A program made the translations under genes and the position numbers. DNA of 43,753 nucleotides from an uncultured Pelagibacteraceae bacterium (GTDB lineage: Bacteria > Pseudomonadota > Alphaproteobacteria > Pelagibacterales > Pelagibacteraceae), in the NCBI GenBank assembly GCA_902589305.1, contig CACISL010000003.1:32001-75753 (forward strand), read 5' to 3'. Shown here piece by piece: positions 10,168-18,703 of this stretch (position 1 is its first letter; every line of letters starts with the position of its first letter). A model generated the notes under the pieces. That model saw only the letters and a program-made list of their open reading frames with translations. It ran no database searches and was not told the DNA's origin.

Positions 10168-11565
10168 TTATATTTTTTTAAACGCGCTTAGTGCTTTAGA
10201 TCTTGCTTTTTCATGAACTACTAGAGGAAAAGGATACTCTTTGCCTATTTTCAAAATACTTTCGTCTTTAAGTTCCCAGGGTTTGTGTATGAATTTTTTA
10301 GGAACATTTTTTAATTCTAAAACCCATTTTTTTACATAACTACCCTCTTTGTCAAATTTTTCACCTTGTAAAATTGGATTGAATATCCTGAAATATGGAG
10401 CTGCGTCAGCGCCACAACCTGCTACCCACTGCCAACCAGAAACATTATTAGCTTGATTATAATCAAGTAACGAATTTTTAAAAAACTTTTCACCCTCAGT
10501 CCAATTTATAAGCAGATGTTTAACTAAAAAAGATCCTACAATCATTCTTACTCTATTATGCATCCAACCAGTTTTAGATAATTCTCTCATACCTGCGTCT
10601 ACTATTGGATAACCTGTTAATCCGTTTTTCCAAGCAGATAAAAATTTTGAATTTTTTTCCCAAGGAAATTTATCAAACTTTAATGAGTAATTTCCTTTTA
10701 ACATATGCGGAAAAAAATTAATGAGCGAATGATTGAATTCTCTCCAACCAATTTCAGCTAAAAATTTATTTACACCTTTTTTTTTAATTTTGTTACACTC
10801 CTCCCAAATAGTCTCAACATGTATTTGACCGTGTTTAATAAAAGGAGAAAGTTTTGATGTTCCAAGAATGTTAGGAAAGTTCCTTTCCTCTGAGTAATTT
10901 TCAATTCTATCTTTAATGAAAGTTTTTAGTTCTTTTAAAGCACTTTCTTCAGTAGGAGACCAATATTTTTCAAATTTATTGTACCATTCTTTTTTAGGTA
11001 AAATTTCGCTTTCATTAATATTTTTTTTAAAAAAGTTTATTTTTTTTTTGCATTTATTAATTTTTTTATAGTTAGAAGGAATTTTCTCGTGGTAGATTTT
11101 TTCAGCTACACGCCAGAAAGGTGTAAAAACTTTGAAAGGAGAACCATCTGATTTTAGCACCTCACCTACCTCATTTAAGATATTACCCTTAAATATTTTA
11201 AAATTAATTTTTTTGTTTTTTAGTTTTTCTGAAAGAATTTTATCTAGATCTAAATATTTTGGTTCATAAACTTTATTCCAATATAAGCAAAAGTTTTTTT
11301 GTTTTAATAATTCATCAAAAAAAATATTAAACGAATCAACTTTTATTATTTCAAGATTGATATTTAAATTATTCAATTTTTTTTTAAATTCCTTTAAAGA
11401 CTTTGAGATCCACCAATTTTGAGCCTCTCTATTCTCAAATTCACTTTTATTATATAAATAAAAAACCGAAACATTTTCATGGTTGTTTGTTGCTTCACTC
11501 AAACCACTATTGTTCTTTATTCTAAAATCATCTCTTAACCAAAAAAGGCCAATTTGTTTACTCAT
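10168..11565 (-). CDS. phrB: Deoxyribodipyrimidine photolyase
   Basis: This light-driven FAD enzyme repairs cyclobutane pyrimidine dimers, which makes sense for a surface-ocean bacterium. The 465-aa protein has the N-terminal photolyase fold (LFWLRDDFRIKNN), an antenna-binding alpha/beta domain, and the C-terminal FAD domain with EIGWREFNHSL, MHNRVRMIVGSFLVKHLLI and NNVSGWQWVAGCGADAAPYF. These place it in the class I photolyase/cryptochrome group; conserved Trp residues are in place and the 'WMHNRVRM' motif favours DNA repair over a signalling cryptochrome. It follows the methyltransferase gene by 28 bases. Confidence 0.93.
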   Translation of the reverse strand: MSKQIGLFWLRDDFRIKNNSGLSEATNNHENVSVFYLYNKSEFENREAQNWWISKSLKEFKKKLNNLNINLEIIKVDSFNIFFDELLKQKNFCLYWNKVYEPKYLDLDKILSEKLKNKKINFKIFKGNILNEVGEVLKSDGSPFKVFTPFWRVAEKIYHEKIPSNYKKINKCKKKINFFKKNINESEILPKKEWYNKFEKYWSPTEESALKELKTFIKDRIENYSEERNFPNILGTSKLSPFIKHGQIHVETIWEECNKIKKKGVNKFLAEIGWREFNHSLINFFPHMLKGNYSLKFDKFPWEKNSKFLSAWKNGLTGYPIVDAGMRELSKTGWMHNRVRMIVGSFLVKHLLINWTEGEKFFKNSLLDYNQANNVSGWQWVAGCGADAAPYFRIFNPILQGEKFDKEGSYVKKWVLELKNVPKKFIHKPWELKDESILKIGKEYPFPLVVHEKARSKALSAFKKI

Positions 11566-11593
11566 AATATTTTGAATTAAAATAATTTTTTAA

Positions 11594-12598
11594 TTATTTA
11601 TAAAGATAAATTAATTTTTGATTATAATCATCAATTATTTGAGAATGTCTTTGAATATTTAATTTATTATCAAAAAAACTGTTAAGATTTTCTGGATTAA
11701 TTGTTTTGTTACTAAAACGGTCATAAGAAATTAATGATATTCCTTTAGTTTTAAATTTTTTAATGAATTTAACATAATTTTCTATTGTCTCATTCGTCAT
11801 TTCAACAAAACTTGCTGCATTATGAAAATGGTCTACTTCTATTTCAAGCTTTTCAATTTCCCAAGGTGGAATGCAAAAAATTTCTAATTCATCCTTTCCA
11901 GAAAAACTTATTTTATCTAATTTTTTTGTTGTTAAATAATCTTTCACTGCATCTTTATAATGATACCTCAAGTATTCAGTTCCTAAGTAAATATTTGGTG
12001 CAATATCTAAGTAAATAATTTTATTAATATTAGGAAAATTAGTTACTAGAAAATGGACATTTGCACCAAAACCTCCTCCTATCTCAAAAAAGCTTTTAAT
12101 CTTTGTAAAATCAAATTGAGAAGATAAAACATCTATTCTATGAGCCATATCAACGTATACGATTGAAGTTTCTTGATTGTCTTTAGAATTAAATTTTTTT
12201 TCACATCCGAAGTTTACTGTATTTTCAAATTTATATTTTCTAACTAATTTTTGAACATTCTCATTTGACCTATAAATAATTGATATTGCTTTTAAATATT
12301 CTTGTAAATAATTTTTGGTTTGTTTTAATTGTAAATCAAAAATCTTATTTATTAAGGGTAAGGAAAAAATTTTGCTTAAAAAGCGACCTTTCCAATTAAG
12401 TTCTTTTCTTATATCACAAACTAAATTATCAGTAAAACTAGTTCCTATACTATTATTTGTTCCTCTAAAATTTTGTATTCCATTTTTTTTTATTTCAACA
12501 ATAGTTTTTAGATTTTTATGTTTCCAATAAGGCCCGGCAGAGTAAAATTTTCTATCGCATTTTTTTTCATCAGAAATTAGTGTGTCTAACAAGTTCAT
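11594..12598 (-). CDS. Putative sugar O-methyltransferase (SAM-dependent)
   Basis: A 334-aa protein with a class I SAM-binding motif FFEIGGGFGANVHFLVTNFP near the middle, then the acidic strand IIYLDIAPNIYLGTEYLRYH and a later FHNAASFVEMTNETIENYVK segment. This arrangement resembles the 'putative sugar O-methyltransferase' family found with surface polysaccharide genes, an assignment made from memory of the family. No other polysaccharide genes are adjacent. Its ATG lies only 8 bases after the CCA of the tRNA-Phe gene, so it is probably translated from an mRNA whose 5' end is made by tRNA processing. Confidence 0.7.
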   Translation of the reverse strand: MNLLDTLISDEKKCDRKFYSAGPYWKHKNLKTIVEIKKNGIQNFRGTNNSIGTSFTDNLVCDIRKELNWKGRFLSKIFSLPLINKIFDLQLKQTKNYLQEYLKAISIIYRSNENVQKLVRKYKFENTVNFGCEKKFNSKDNQETSIVYVDMAHRIDVLSSQFDFTKIKSFFEIGGGFGANVHFLVTNFPNINKIIYLDIAPNIYLGTEYLRYHYKDAVKDYLTTKKLDKISFSGKDELEIFCIPPWEIEKLEIEVDHFHNAASFVEMTNETIENYVKFIKKFKTKGISLISYDRFSNKTINPENLNSFFDNKLNIQRHSQIIDDYNQKLIYLYK

Positions 12599-12606
12599 AA
12601 TTTAAG

Positions 12607-12681
12607 TGGTGGCCTTGGTAAGAATCGCACTTACGACACATACCTTTTCAGGGTACTGCTCTACTACTGAGCTACAAGGCC
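12607..12681 (-). tRNA. tRNA-Phe (GAA), CCA encoded, atypical D- and T-loops
   Basis: Read on the minus strand, the acceptor stem GGCCTTG pairs with CAAGGCC, followed by discriminator A and encoded CCA (12609-12607). The D-arm is GCTC-AGTAGTA-GAGC, the anticodon arm GTACC-CTGAAAA-GGTAT (anticodon GAA), the variable loop GTGTC, and the T-arm GTAAG-TGCGATT-CTTAC. G44, U45, U59 and U60 match known Phe identity positions. The D-loop is one base short and lacks the G18-G19 pair, and the T-loop has G at position 55 instead of U. Its first base is also the last base of the infA stop codon. Confidence 0.92.
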
Positions 12682-12896
12682 TAAAATCTAAAAGTTATTC
12701 TACCTTTAGTTAAATCATATGGCGTCATTTCAACCATTACATTATCACCAGCAAGAACTCTTATTCTATTCTTTCTTAATTTTCCAGCAGTGTGTGCTAA
12801 AATTTCATGGTTATTCTCTAATTTAACTCTAAACATAGCATTAGGGAGTAGCTCCGTCACTTTCCCTTTAAATTCTAATGTCTCTTGCTTCGCCAA
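12681..12896 (-). CDS. infA: Translation initiation factor IF-1
   Basis: IF-1 binds the ribosomal A site during initiation. The 71-aa protein is a single S1/OB-fold domain with the family sequence [37 protein letters not shown] and [15 protein letters not shown]. Its ATG follows the hisD stop codon with no gap; an AGG within the hisD 3' end is the likely ribosome-binding site. The TAG stop at 12683-12681 overlaps the tRNA-Phe 5' end by one base, so RNase P cutting would remove the last stop-codon base. Confidence 0.97.
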   Translation of the reverse strand: MAKQETLEFKGKVTELLPNAMFRVKLENNHEILAHTAGKLRKNRIRVLAGDNVMVEMTPYDLTKGRITFRF

Positions 12897-14198
12897 TTAA
12901 TCAACCTTTTTTTTTAATCTTATTTTTATCGAATTAGCATGACCGTCTAAATTTTCATGCTTTGCTAAATTTATAACTGATGGCCCTAATCTTTCAATAC
13001 CTGATTTTGTTATTTTTATCAAAGAATGTCTCTTAAGAAAATCATTTACAGATAATCCAGAAGAAAATTTTGCTGAACCAGAAGTTGGTAAAACATGGTT
13101 GGGGCCAGCTAAATAATCACCCATTGCTTCGGGAGAAAATTTACCTATAAAAATTGAACCTGCATTTTTTATTTTTTTTAAAATATTTTTATATCCACTG
13201 AAACTTATTTCTAAGTGTTCCGGAGCGATAGTATTTATTGCATCTAAAATTTTAATTTGACTCTTTGCATAAATAGCAAGACCAAAATTTTTAATACTTT
13301 TTTTAGCTATCTTTTTTTTTGGTAAATTTAATAGTTGTAATTTTAAACTTCTATTTACAGATTTAATTAATTTTTTATTATTAGATATTAAAATTGACTG
13401 AGCTAAAATATCGTGTTCTGCTTGTGCAATTAAATCTGAAGCCACCCAATCAGGATTTGCGTCTTTATCTGCAACTATACTTACCTCTGAAGGACCCGCA
13501 ATCATATCTATACCAACTTCTCCAAATACCTCTTTTTTTGCAGAAGTTACAAAAGTATTTCCTGGACCAACTATCTTATCTACTTTTTTAAAAGTTTTTG
13601 TACCGTAAGTTAAAGCAGCTATTGAGTGAGCACCTCCCGTCTTGTAAATCTCTTTTACACCACATTTCTTTGCTGCATAAATTATTGCTGGATTGACCGA
13701 TACTCCGAGTGCTGGGGTAGTGAGATAAATGTTATTTACTCCTGCTACGAGCGCTGGAATACAATTCATCAAAACAGTGCTCGGATAACTTGCAGTTCCT
13801 CCAGGAACATACACCCCTACTCTATCAATCGGTGAATATTTATATGACAATTCATTTTTGTAACTATCTTTATAATTGAAAGATAAAAATTTTTGCTTTG
13901 AATGGAAAAATTTAATTCTTTTAAAAGCAATATCAATCGATCTTTTTAGATTTTTATCAATCTTTTTTGAAATTGTATTAATTTCATTTTTTGAGAATTT
14001 TATTTTTTTTGAACTAGTTTTAACATTAGAAAATTTTCTCTCATATTTTATTACAGCTTTATCTCCATTTTTTTTAACATTGGACAAAATGTTTCTTACA
14101 ATATTTAATTGATTGCGTTGTTTTAATTTTCTTGAATTCAAAATTAATTCTAATCTTTTTAAAGAGTTTTTTTTATTTAAATTTAAATATTTCAACAT
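12897..14198 (-). CDS. hisD: Histidinol dehydrogenase
   Basis: HisD oxidises histidinol to histidine in two NAD-dependent steps. The 433-aa protein has the family motifs [54 protein letters not shown] and DLIAQAEHD, the last containing catalytic and metal-binding residues, and the C-terminal [18 protein letters not shown]. Its ATG shares one base with the DUF2948 stop (TAATG). The order murA-DUF2948-hisD is a familiar alphaproteobacterial arrangement, so hisD is separated from the other his genes here. Confidence 0.96.
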   Translation of the reverse strand: MLKYLNLNKKNSLKRLELILNSRKLKQRNQLNIVRNILSNVKKNGDKAVIKYERKFSNVKTSSKKIKFSKNEINTISKKIDKNLKRSIDIAFKRIKFFHSKQKFLSFNYKDSYKNELSYKYSPIDRVGVYVPGGTASYPSTVLMNCIPALVAGVNNIYLTTPALGVSVNPAIIYAAKKCGVKEIYKTGGAHSIAALTYGTKTFKKVDKIVGPGNTFVTSAKKEVFGEVGIDMIAGPSEVSIVADKDANPDWVASDLIAQAEHDILAQSILISNNKKLIKSVNRSLKLQLLNLPKKKIAKKSIKNFGLAIYAKSQIKILDAINTIAPEHLEISFSGYKNILKKIKNAGSIFIGKFSPEAMGDYLAGPNHVLPTSGSAKFSSGLSVNDFLKRHSLIKITKSGIERLGPSVINLAKHENLDGHANSIKIRLKKKVD

Positions 14199-14641
14199 TA
14201 TATTAATTTATGTTTTGGTTTATTTTTTGAGTCCCAAGCTTTTCCTTGGTCATCTAATGTTACTTCGATAACCTCTGAAATAACTCTCAAAATCGAGTCG
14301 CCTGAAAAAACTATTTTCATTTCATAGTTATTATCAGGCATCAGATTAGTTTCAATAGTAAGAAAATCTAAAAATTTATCTTTTTTTGATTGAATAATAT
14401 TTTTAGAATGCACTTTTAATACATTTTCAAATTTGAGAATAGTTCTAATTCTCTTATTTTTCCTGAATACACCTTTTTCTACATCTTCCCACATAAATCT
14501 ATTTAGCTGTAATAATAAAATTTTATTTTTCTTTAAATTTGCTATATCTGATACATTAGCTATAGAGTCTTGCAAGTGTGCTGAAACAACTCTCAAATCT
14601 TCCACGGTTTTAGCAATAAGCTTTAAATTTTTTGCTTTCAT
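14198..14641 (-). CDS. DUF2948 family protein
   Basis: A 147-aa protein with N-terminal KLIAKTVEDLRVVSAHLQDS, then RFMWEDVEKG and the C-terminal EVIEVTLDDQGKAWDSKNKP. These segments and its place between murA and hisD identify the alphaproteobacterial DUF2948 family, whose function is unknown. It starts 1 base after the murA stop and overlaps hisD by one base, so all three are made from one message. No transmembrane segment or catalytic motif is visible. Confidence 0.87.
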   Translation of the reverse strand: MKAKNLKLIAKTVEDLRVVSAHLQDSIANVSDIANLKKNKILLLQLNRFMWEDVEKGVFRKNKRIRTILKFENVLKVHSKNIIQSKKDKFLDFLTIETNLMPDNNYEMKIVFSGDSILRVISEVIEVTLDDQGKAWDSKNKPKHKLI

Positions 14642-14642
14642 A

Positions 14643-15899
14643 CTAAATTCTTTTAATTTGAGCTTTACAATTTTTAAGTTTATTTTCTAAAAATTCATAA
14701 CCTCTGTCTAAATGATAAATTCGATTTACTATCGTCCTATTGTCTGCAATTAATCCTGCTAAAACTAAACTAACTGAGGCTCTCAAATCAGTAGCCATTA
14801 CTTCTGCGCCATATAATTTTGTTGGTCCAAAAATATAGGCAGTTTTATTTTTAATTTCAATTTTTGCTCCCATTCTTTTAAGTTCGGGGACATGCATAAA
14901 TCTATTTTCAAAAATATTTTCTTTTATTTTAGATAAACCCTCTGCTTGTGTCATCAATACCATCAATTGTGCTTGTAAGTCCGTTGGAAATCCTGGGTAA
15001 GGTTTAGTTGAAATACTAACTTTTTTCATTTTATTTGTTGAAATAATTGAAATTGAATTTTTTTTTATCAATAATTTAACACCCATACTTTTTAAAACGT
15101 CAGTTTCACTTTTTAAATTTTTAGTATCGATCCGGCTAATAGTAATTTTTTTACCTATTAAAGCTCCAGCAATTAAGTATGTTCCAGCCTCTATTCTATC
15201 AAAAATAATTTTATGATTTACATTTTCTTTAGATGAATTATTTCCAAATATTATTATTTTTCTACCAGAAATTTTTATTTTACTTCCTAATTTTTTTAAA
15301 AATAATATTAGATCATGTATCTCGGGTTCTATAGCGCAATTATGTAATATTGTTTTTCCCTCAGCTCCATAAGCTGCGATGAGAGCATTTTCAGTTGCTC
15401 CAACTGAGATTGTAGGAAATTTAACTATGTTACCTTTTAGTCCTTTTTTTGCCTCTGCAATAATATATCCATTTTTTATTTTTATTTTTGCACCTAGTTT
15501 TTTTAACGCGAACAAATGTAAGTCAACTGGTCTTGTTCCAATCGCACAACCTCCTGGTAATGATACTTTTGCTTTTTTATATTTTGTTAAAAGTGGTCCT
15601 AAAACTAAAACTCCTGCACGCATTGTTTTTACTAACTTATATGGCGCCAAGGTATTTATTTTTTTTTGATTATTTAAAAGATTAATTTCCCTCTTCTTAG
15701 TTAAAATCTTACTATTAATCCCAATAAATTTTAACAATTCAAGCATGGTAAAAATATCTTTTACAAATGGAACATTTTTTAACCTTACATTGTGAGCTAA
15801 AATTGAAGCTGCTAAAATAGGAAGAGTGGCATTTTTAGATCCAGAAATTGAGATGTTGCCTGATAATTTTTTTTTTCCTTTAATTAAGAGTTTTTGCAT
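14643..15899 (-). CDS. murA: UDP-N-acetylglucosamine 1-carboxyvinyltransferase
   Basis: MurA adds enolpyruvate to UDP-GlcNAc, the first committed step of peptidoglycan synthesis. The 418-aa protein has the substrate-binding SGSKNATLPILAAS (K22, N23) and the active-site loop LPGGCAIGTRPVDLHL with the catalytic Cys at 117, so fosfomycin sensitivity would be expected in principle. The C-terminus keeps DLRASVSLVLAGLIA and HLDRGYEFLENKL. It begins the murA-DUF2948-hisD-infA-tRNA run, 10 bases after dcd. Confidence 0.96.
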   Translation of the reverse strand: MQKLLIKGKKKLSGNISISGSKNATLPILAASILAHNVRLKNVPFVKDIFTMLELLKFIGINSKILTKKREINLLNNQKKINTLAPYKLVKTMRAGVLVLGPLLTKYKKAKVSLPGGCAIGTRPVDLHLFALKKLGAKIKIKNGYIIAEAKKGLKGNIVKFPTISVGATENALIAAYGAEGKTILHNCAIEPEIHDLILFLKKLGSKIKISGRKIIIFGNNSSKENVNHKIIFDRIEAGTYLIAGALIGKKITISRIDTKNLKSETDVLKSMGVKLLIKKNSISIISTNKMKKVSISTKPYPGFPTDLQAQLMVLMTQAEGLSKIKENIFENRFMHVPELKRMGAKIEIKNKTAYIFGPTKLYGAEVMATDLRASVSLVLAGLIADNRTIVNRIYHLDRGYEFLENKLKNCKAQIKRI

Positions 15900-15909
15900 T
15901 AAAGAAATT

Positions 15910-16464
15910 TTAAACCTTTGGAAGAGTTACGCCTTTTTGTCTCATATATTTTCCTTTTCTTTTTGCATAAGAGACAGCTGGTTTTTCATTTCCTTTTAAA
16001 AAAACAAATTGCGCGACACCTTCGTTAGCATAAATCTTTGCAGGCAGAGGGGTTGTGTTAGAAAATTCTAAAGTAACATGTCCCTCCCAACCAGGCTCCA
16101 AGGGAGTAACATTTACAATAATTCCACAACGTGCATAAGTAGATTTACCTAAGCAAATAACTAAAACATTTTCGGGTATTTTAAAATATTCAATCGTCCT
16201 AGCTAAAGCGAAAGAGTTAGGTGGGATGATACATTCTTTAGCTTTTTTAGTTACAAAGCTCTCCTTTTTAAAAACCTTTGGATCTACAATTCCAGAATTA
16301 ACATTAGTAAATATTTTAAACTCATTAGAAACCCTTGCATCATAACCATATGATGACAAACCAAAAGAAATTTTACCTTTTCTTACTTGCTTGCTTACAA
16401 AAGGTTTTATCATGCCTTTAGTTTTAGCAGTTTTTTTAATCCATTTATCTGAAAGTACCGGCAT
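15910..16464 (-). CDS. dcd: dCTP deaminase
   Basis: Dcd deaminates dCTP to dUTP, the main source of dUMP for thymidylate. The 184-aa protein shows [20 protein letters not shown], the binding loop [19 protein letters not shown], the catalytic [18 protein letters not shown] and the tail [13 protein letters not shown]. It is the mono-functional proteobacterial size. Its 5' end overlaps the 3' end of a 41-aa basic ORF by 20 bases. Confidence 0.95.
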   Translation of the reverse strand: MPVLSDKWIKKTAKTKGMIKPFVSKQVRKGKISFGLSSYGYDARVSNEFKIFTNVNSGIVDPKVFKKESFVTKKAKECIIPPNSFALARTIEYFKIPENVLVICLGKSTYARCGIIVNVTPLEPGWEGHVTLEFSNTTPLPAKIYANEGVAQFVFLKGNEKPAVSYAKRKGKYMRQKGVTLPKV

Positions 16465-16570
16465 TCTTTTGTTTAGCTAATATTTTTTTATTTTTTCTTT
16501 TTTTTAAATTATTTTTAAGTGCAGCCTCACGTCTTTTTAGTAATAAATCTTTCTTGACAAAAGATTTCAT
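16445..16570 (-). CDS. Small basic protein of 41 aa, unrecognised
   Basis: An ATG at 16570 opens a 41-codon frame ending at TAA 16447-16445, inside the dcd start region. The product begins [20 protein letters not shown] and continues as [20 protein letters not shown] plus a final Arg; more than a third of the residues are Lys or Arg, and it would be a single charged helix. The segment [14 protein letters not shown] resembles, from memory, short alphaproteobacterial hypothetical proteins next to murA or dcd, which supports a real gene. It lies 7 bases after the 64-aa gene. No clear Shine-Dalgarno is seen. The function is unknown; nucleic-acid or ribosome binding is only a guess. Confidence 0.55.
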   Translation of the reverse strand: MKSFVKKDLLLKRREAALKNNLKKRKNKKILAKQKNAGTFR

Positions 16571-16577
16571 TAATTTT

Positions 16578-16772
16578 TTAGTTTTTGTCTGGATTTGTTA
16601 AATCCTCAAGAGTGATAGGTTTGTTAATGTCATGCATTGTATTTTGCTCCGACTCTTTTGGATTTGCGCTTGATTTTCTAGCTCTTCTTTGTTCAATACG
16701 AGCTTTCCTTTTTGCTTCTTTTTTCATAGCTTTATCGCCTCGTGTTGATTTGTAATCATAGTGAATTCCCAT
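16578..16772 (-). CDS. Small charged protein of 64 aa, unrecognised
   Basis: The 64-aa product starts MGIHYDYKSTRGDKAMKKEA, has a highly basic helix (residues 15-35, rich in Lys/Arg) and an acidic, Asn/Asp-rich tail ending ITLEDLTNPDKN. No membrane segment or known motif is visible. The start is supported by an unusually good Shine-Dalgarno (GAAGGAG, 8 bases upstream). It sits between a 61-aa membrane protein gene and the 41-aa basic ORF, upstream of dcd. I do not recognise the family; the strong ribosome-binding site argues that it is expressed. Confidence 0.7.
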   Translation of the reverse strand: MGIHYDYKSTRGDKAMKKEAKRKARIEQRRARKSSANPKESEQNTMHDINKPITLEDLTNPDKN

Positions 16773-16780
16773 AAAAAGCG

Positions 16781-16787
16781 CTCCTTC
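16781..16787 (-). promoter_or_regulatory. Strong Shine-Dalgarno for the 64-aa gene
   Basis: On the minus strand the sequence GAAGGAG stands 8 bases before the ATG at 16772. This is close to a perfect match to the anti-Shine-Dalgarno, while most genes in this window show at best a short AGG or AGGA. It decides the start codon of the 64-aa gene and suggests strong translation. Confidence 0.7.
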
Positions 16788-16791
16788 ATTA

Positions 16792-16977
16792 TTAATCGAA
16801 TTTACTTCTTGAACTACTTTTTTTCAAGTATCTTGATTGAAGCAACTGAATAATTATAAACAAAATCGACAAAAATACGGCAACAATGACATCTTCAAAA
16901 GGTGTAGCTTGTGGAAATCCATAATTCCACAAAACTATTAAGAATAACCAAATTACCCAATTAATTTTTTTAGACAT
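16792..16977 (-). CDS. Small membrane protein of 61 aa
   Basis: I choose the ATG at 16977, giving MSKKINWVIWLFLIVLWNYG and a 61-aa product; an upstream in-frame Met at 17013 would lie deeper in the previous gene. Two hydrophobic stretches (about residues 7-20 and 27-44) with a basic Lys/Arg tail suggest a two-helix inner-membrane protein. The start overlaps the 3' end of the DUF255 gene by 8 bases, indicating coupled translation. I do not recognise the family and the function is unknown. Confidence 0.65.
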   Translation of the reverse strand: MSKKINWVIWLFLIVLWNYGFPQATPFEDVIVAVFLSILFIIIQLLQSRYLKKSSSRSKFD

Positions 16978-18703
16978 CAATTTTACAACCTTGTTCGTTA
17001 CAATTCTTTCCATCTTTTACGTTATTAAAAAAATCAATAGCTCTTAATGAAGTCATCATATGAGTTTTGTATATATTTAAGTATCCATTCAAGCTATCGG
17101 ATAATTTTTTTGCTTCATTCATCATTCCTAATCTGACTAAATTTATTAACATAATTGCATTGCCGTTAGGTATCGTATTATCGCCTATATCAACCGGTTT
17201 AAAAAAAACATCATTATTATTTGTAGGGTTTTTTTGAAAAATATTTTTATCATCTAAATAAAATTTTTTTAAAGTTTCCAAAGAAATTTTTCTCGCTAAA
17301 TCCTTATACTTAAAATTCATTGTTTTCTCAGATAAATCGTTGAGTGCATTAATTAAAAAAGCATAGTCTTCAATAAAAACGATATCTTTTGAATAACTGT
17401 GATAAATTGTATTTTGAATATATTTTTTTTCAATCATTGAAAAAAATTCTTCTGCTAATTTTAAATAACCATTGTTTGGTAATATTTCATCAGCTGTAAT
17501 CAAAGCGCTTATCCAAAGACAATTTAAATCTAATTGAGTTTTATCATCAAAAAATGGTTTTTTTCTTTTCAATCTTATTTGAAATAATTTATCTAAAATT
17601 TCTTTAGATGGTTTTTCTTTTTCAACTAAAATTATTTTATTTTCCCAATTGCCTTCTTCTTTAATTTCAAAATATTTTTCAATATTTTCAAAGTTTTTGA
17701 TTTCATCGTATTTGTAAACGTAATATTTTCCTTCTATACCTTCGCTATCCGCGTCATAGGCAGATCCCAAAAAACCTTCTTTATTTAAAAAATTTGTTTT
17801 AATAAATTCAACTGTTTGCTCTAACTTTTCTTTAAAATAATTTTTTGAATTAATTTTACAATACTTGGATAAAATTAAAATAAATTGAACGTTATCATAA
17901 AGCATCTTCTCAAAATGAGGTACAGTCCAGTTTTCATCAACAGTATATCTTGATATACCGCCTTCTACATGATCATAAATACCTTTAGAACAAAGTTGCT
18001 TAATAATTAAATCTACAGGTTCGAGATATTTTTTATTTTTTGATTTATTATAAAAATAAAGCAAAGTTTCAAATAAATAAAAAGTAGGAAATTTTGGAGC
18101 ACCCTTATATCCTCCTTTTATAGGGTCCAAAGAATTAAGAGATATTTCTAAAAAAGGTTCAAGTTCTTGATTAAGAACAGAACTTTTTTTTAAATCTAAA
18201 TTTTTTATGATTAAATTTTTTTGTTTTATAATATTTTCCCTTTGCTCATTATAAGCCTCATAAACTTTTTGAAGAACTTCTTTAAATGAGGGTAGTCCTT
18301 GTTTTGAATTTTTAGGAAAATATGTGCCTCCCATGAATGGGACTCCATTTTCGTCTAAAAACATTGTTAAGGGCCAGCCTCCTCCAGATTGATTAAATAA
18401 CTGAAATGAACTTTGAAAAATAAAATCTAAATCAGGTCTTTCCTCTCTATCAACTTTAATATTTACAAATAATTTATTCATTAATTTTGCTGTTTCATCA
18501 TCTTCAAAACTTTCGTGAGCCATTACGTGACACCAATGACAGCTTGCGTATCCAATACTTAATAAAATTGGTTTTTTATTTTGCTTTGCAAAATTTAAAG
18601 TTTCTTTTGACCATGTCTGCCAATTAACAGGGTTATTCTTGTGTTGTTTAAGATAAGGACTCGAGTCGCTAGATAAAATATTTTTATTTATTTGCATGAT
18701 CAA
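16970..18703 (-). CDS. DUF255 thioredoxin-domain protein (YyaL/SSP411 type)
   Basis: The N-terminal thioredoxin-like domain carries SSPYLKQHKNNPVNW, the redox-type motif ASCHWCHVMAHESFED (C55, C58) and NIKVDREERPDLD, followed by GGGWPLTMFLDENGVPF. The rest is an alpha/alpha-barrel like N-acylglucosamine epimerases (GGISRYTVDENWTVPHFEKM). At 577 aa it is shorter than many members, which I recall as about 670 aa. The biochemical role of the family is not settled. It overlaps the 3' end of the TVP38 gene by 20 bases; the ATG at 18697 is an alternative start. Confidence 0.88.
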   Translation of the reverse strand: MIMQINKNILSSDSSPYLKQHKNNPVNWQTWSKETLNFAKQNKKPILLSIGYASCHWCHVMAHESFEDDETAKLMNKLFVNIKVDREERPDLDFIFQSSFQLFNQSGGGWPLTMFLDENGVPFMGGTYFPKNSKQGLPSFKEVLQKVYEAYNEQRENIIKQKNLIIKNLDLKKSSVLNQELEPFLEISLNSLDPIKGGYKGAPKFPTFYLFETLLYFYNKSKNKKYLEPVDLIIKQLCSKGIYDHVEGGISRYTVDENWTVPHFEKMLYDNVQFILILSKYCKINSKNYFKEKLEQTVEFIKTNFLNKEGFLGSAYDADSEGIEGKYYVYKYDEIKNFENIEKYFEIKEEGNWENKIILVEKEKPSKEILDKLFQIRLKRKKPFFDDKTQLDLNCLWISALITADEILPNNGYLKLAEEFFSMIEKKYIQNTIYHSYSKDIVFIEDYAFLINALNDLSEKTMNFKYKDLARKISLETLKKFYLDDKNIFQKNPTNNNDVFFKPVDIGDNTIPNGNAIMLINLVRLGMMNEAKKLSDSLNGYLNIYKTHMMTSLRAIDFFNNVKDGKNCNEQGCKIDV

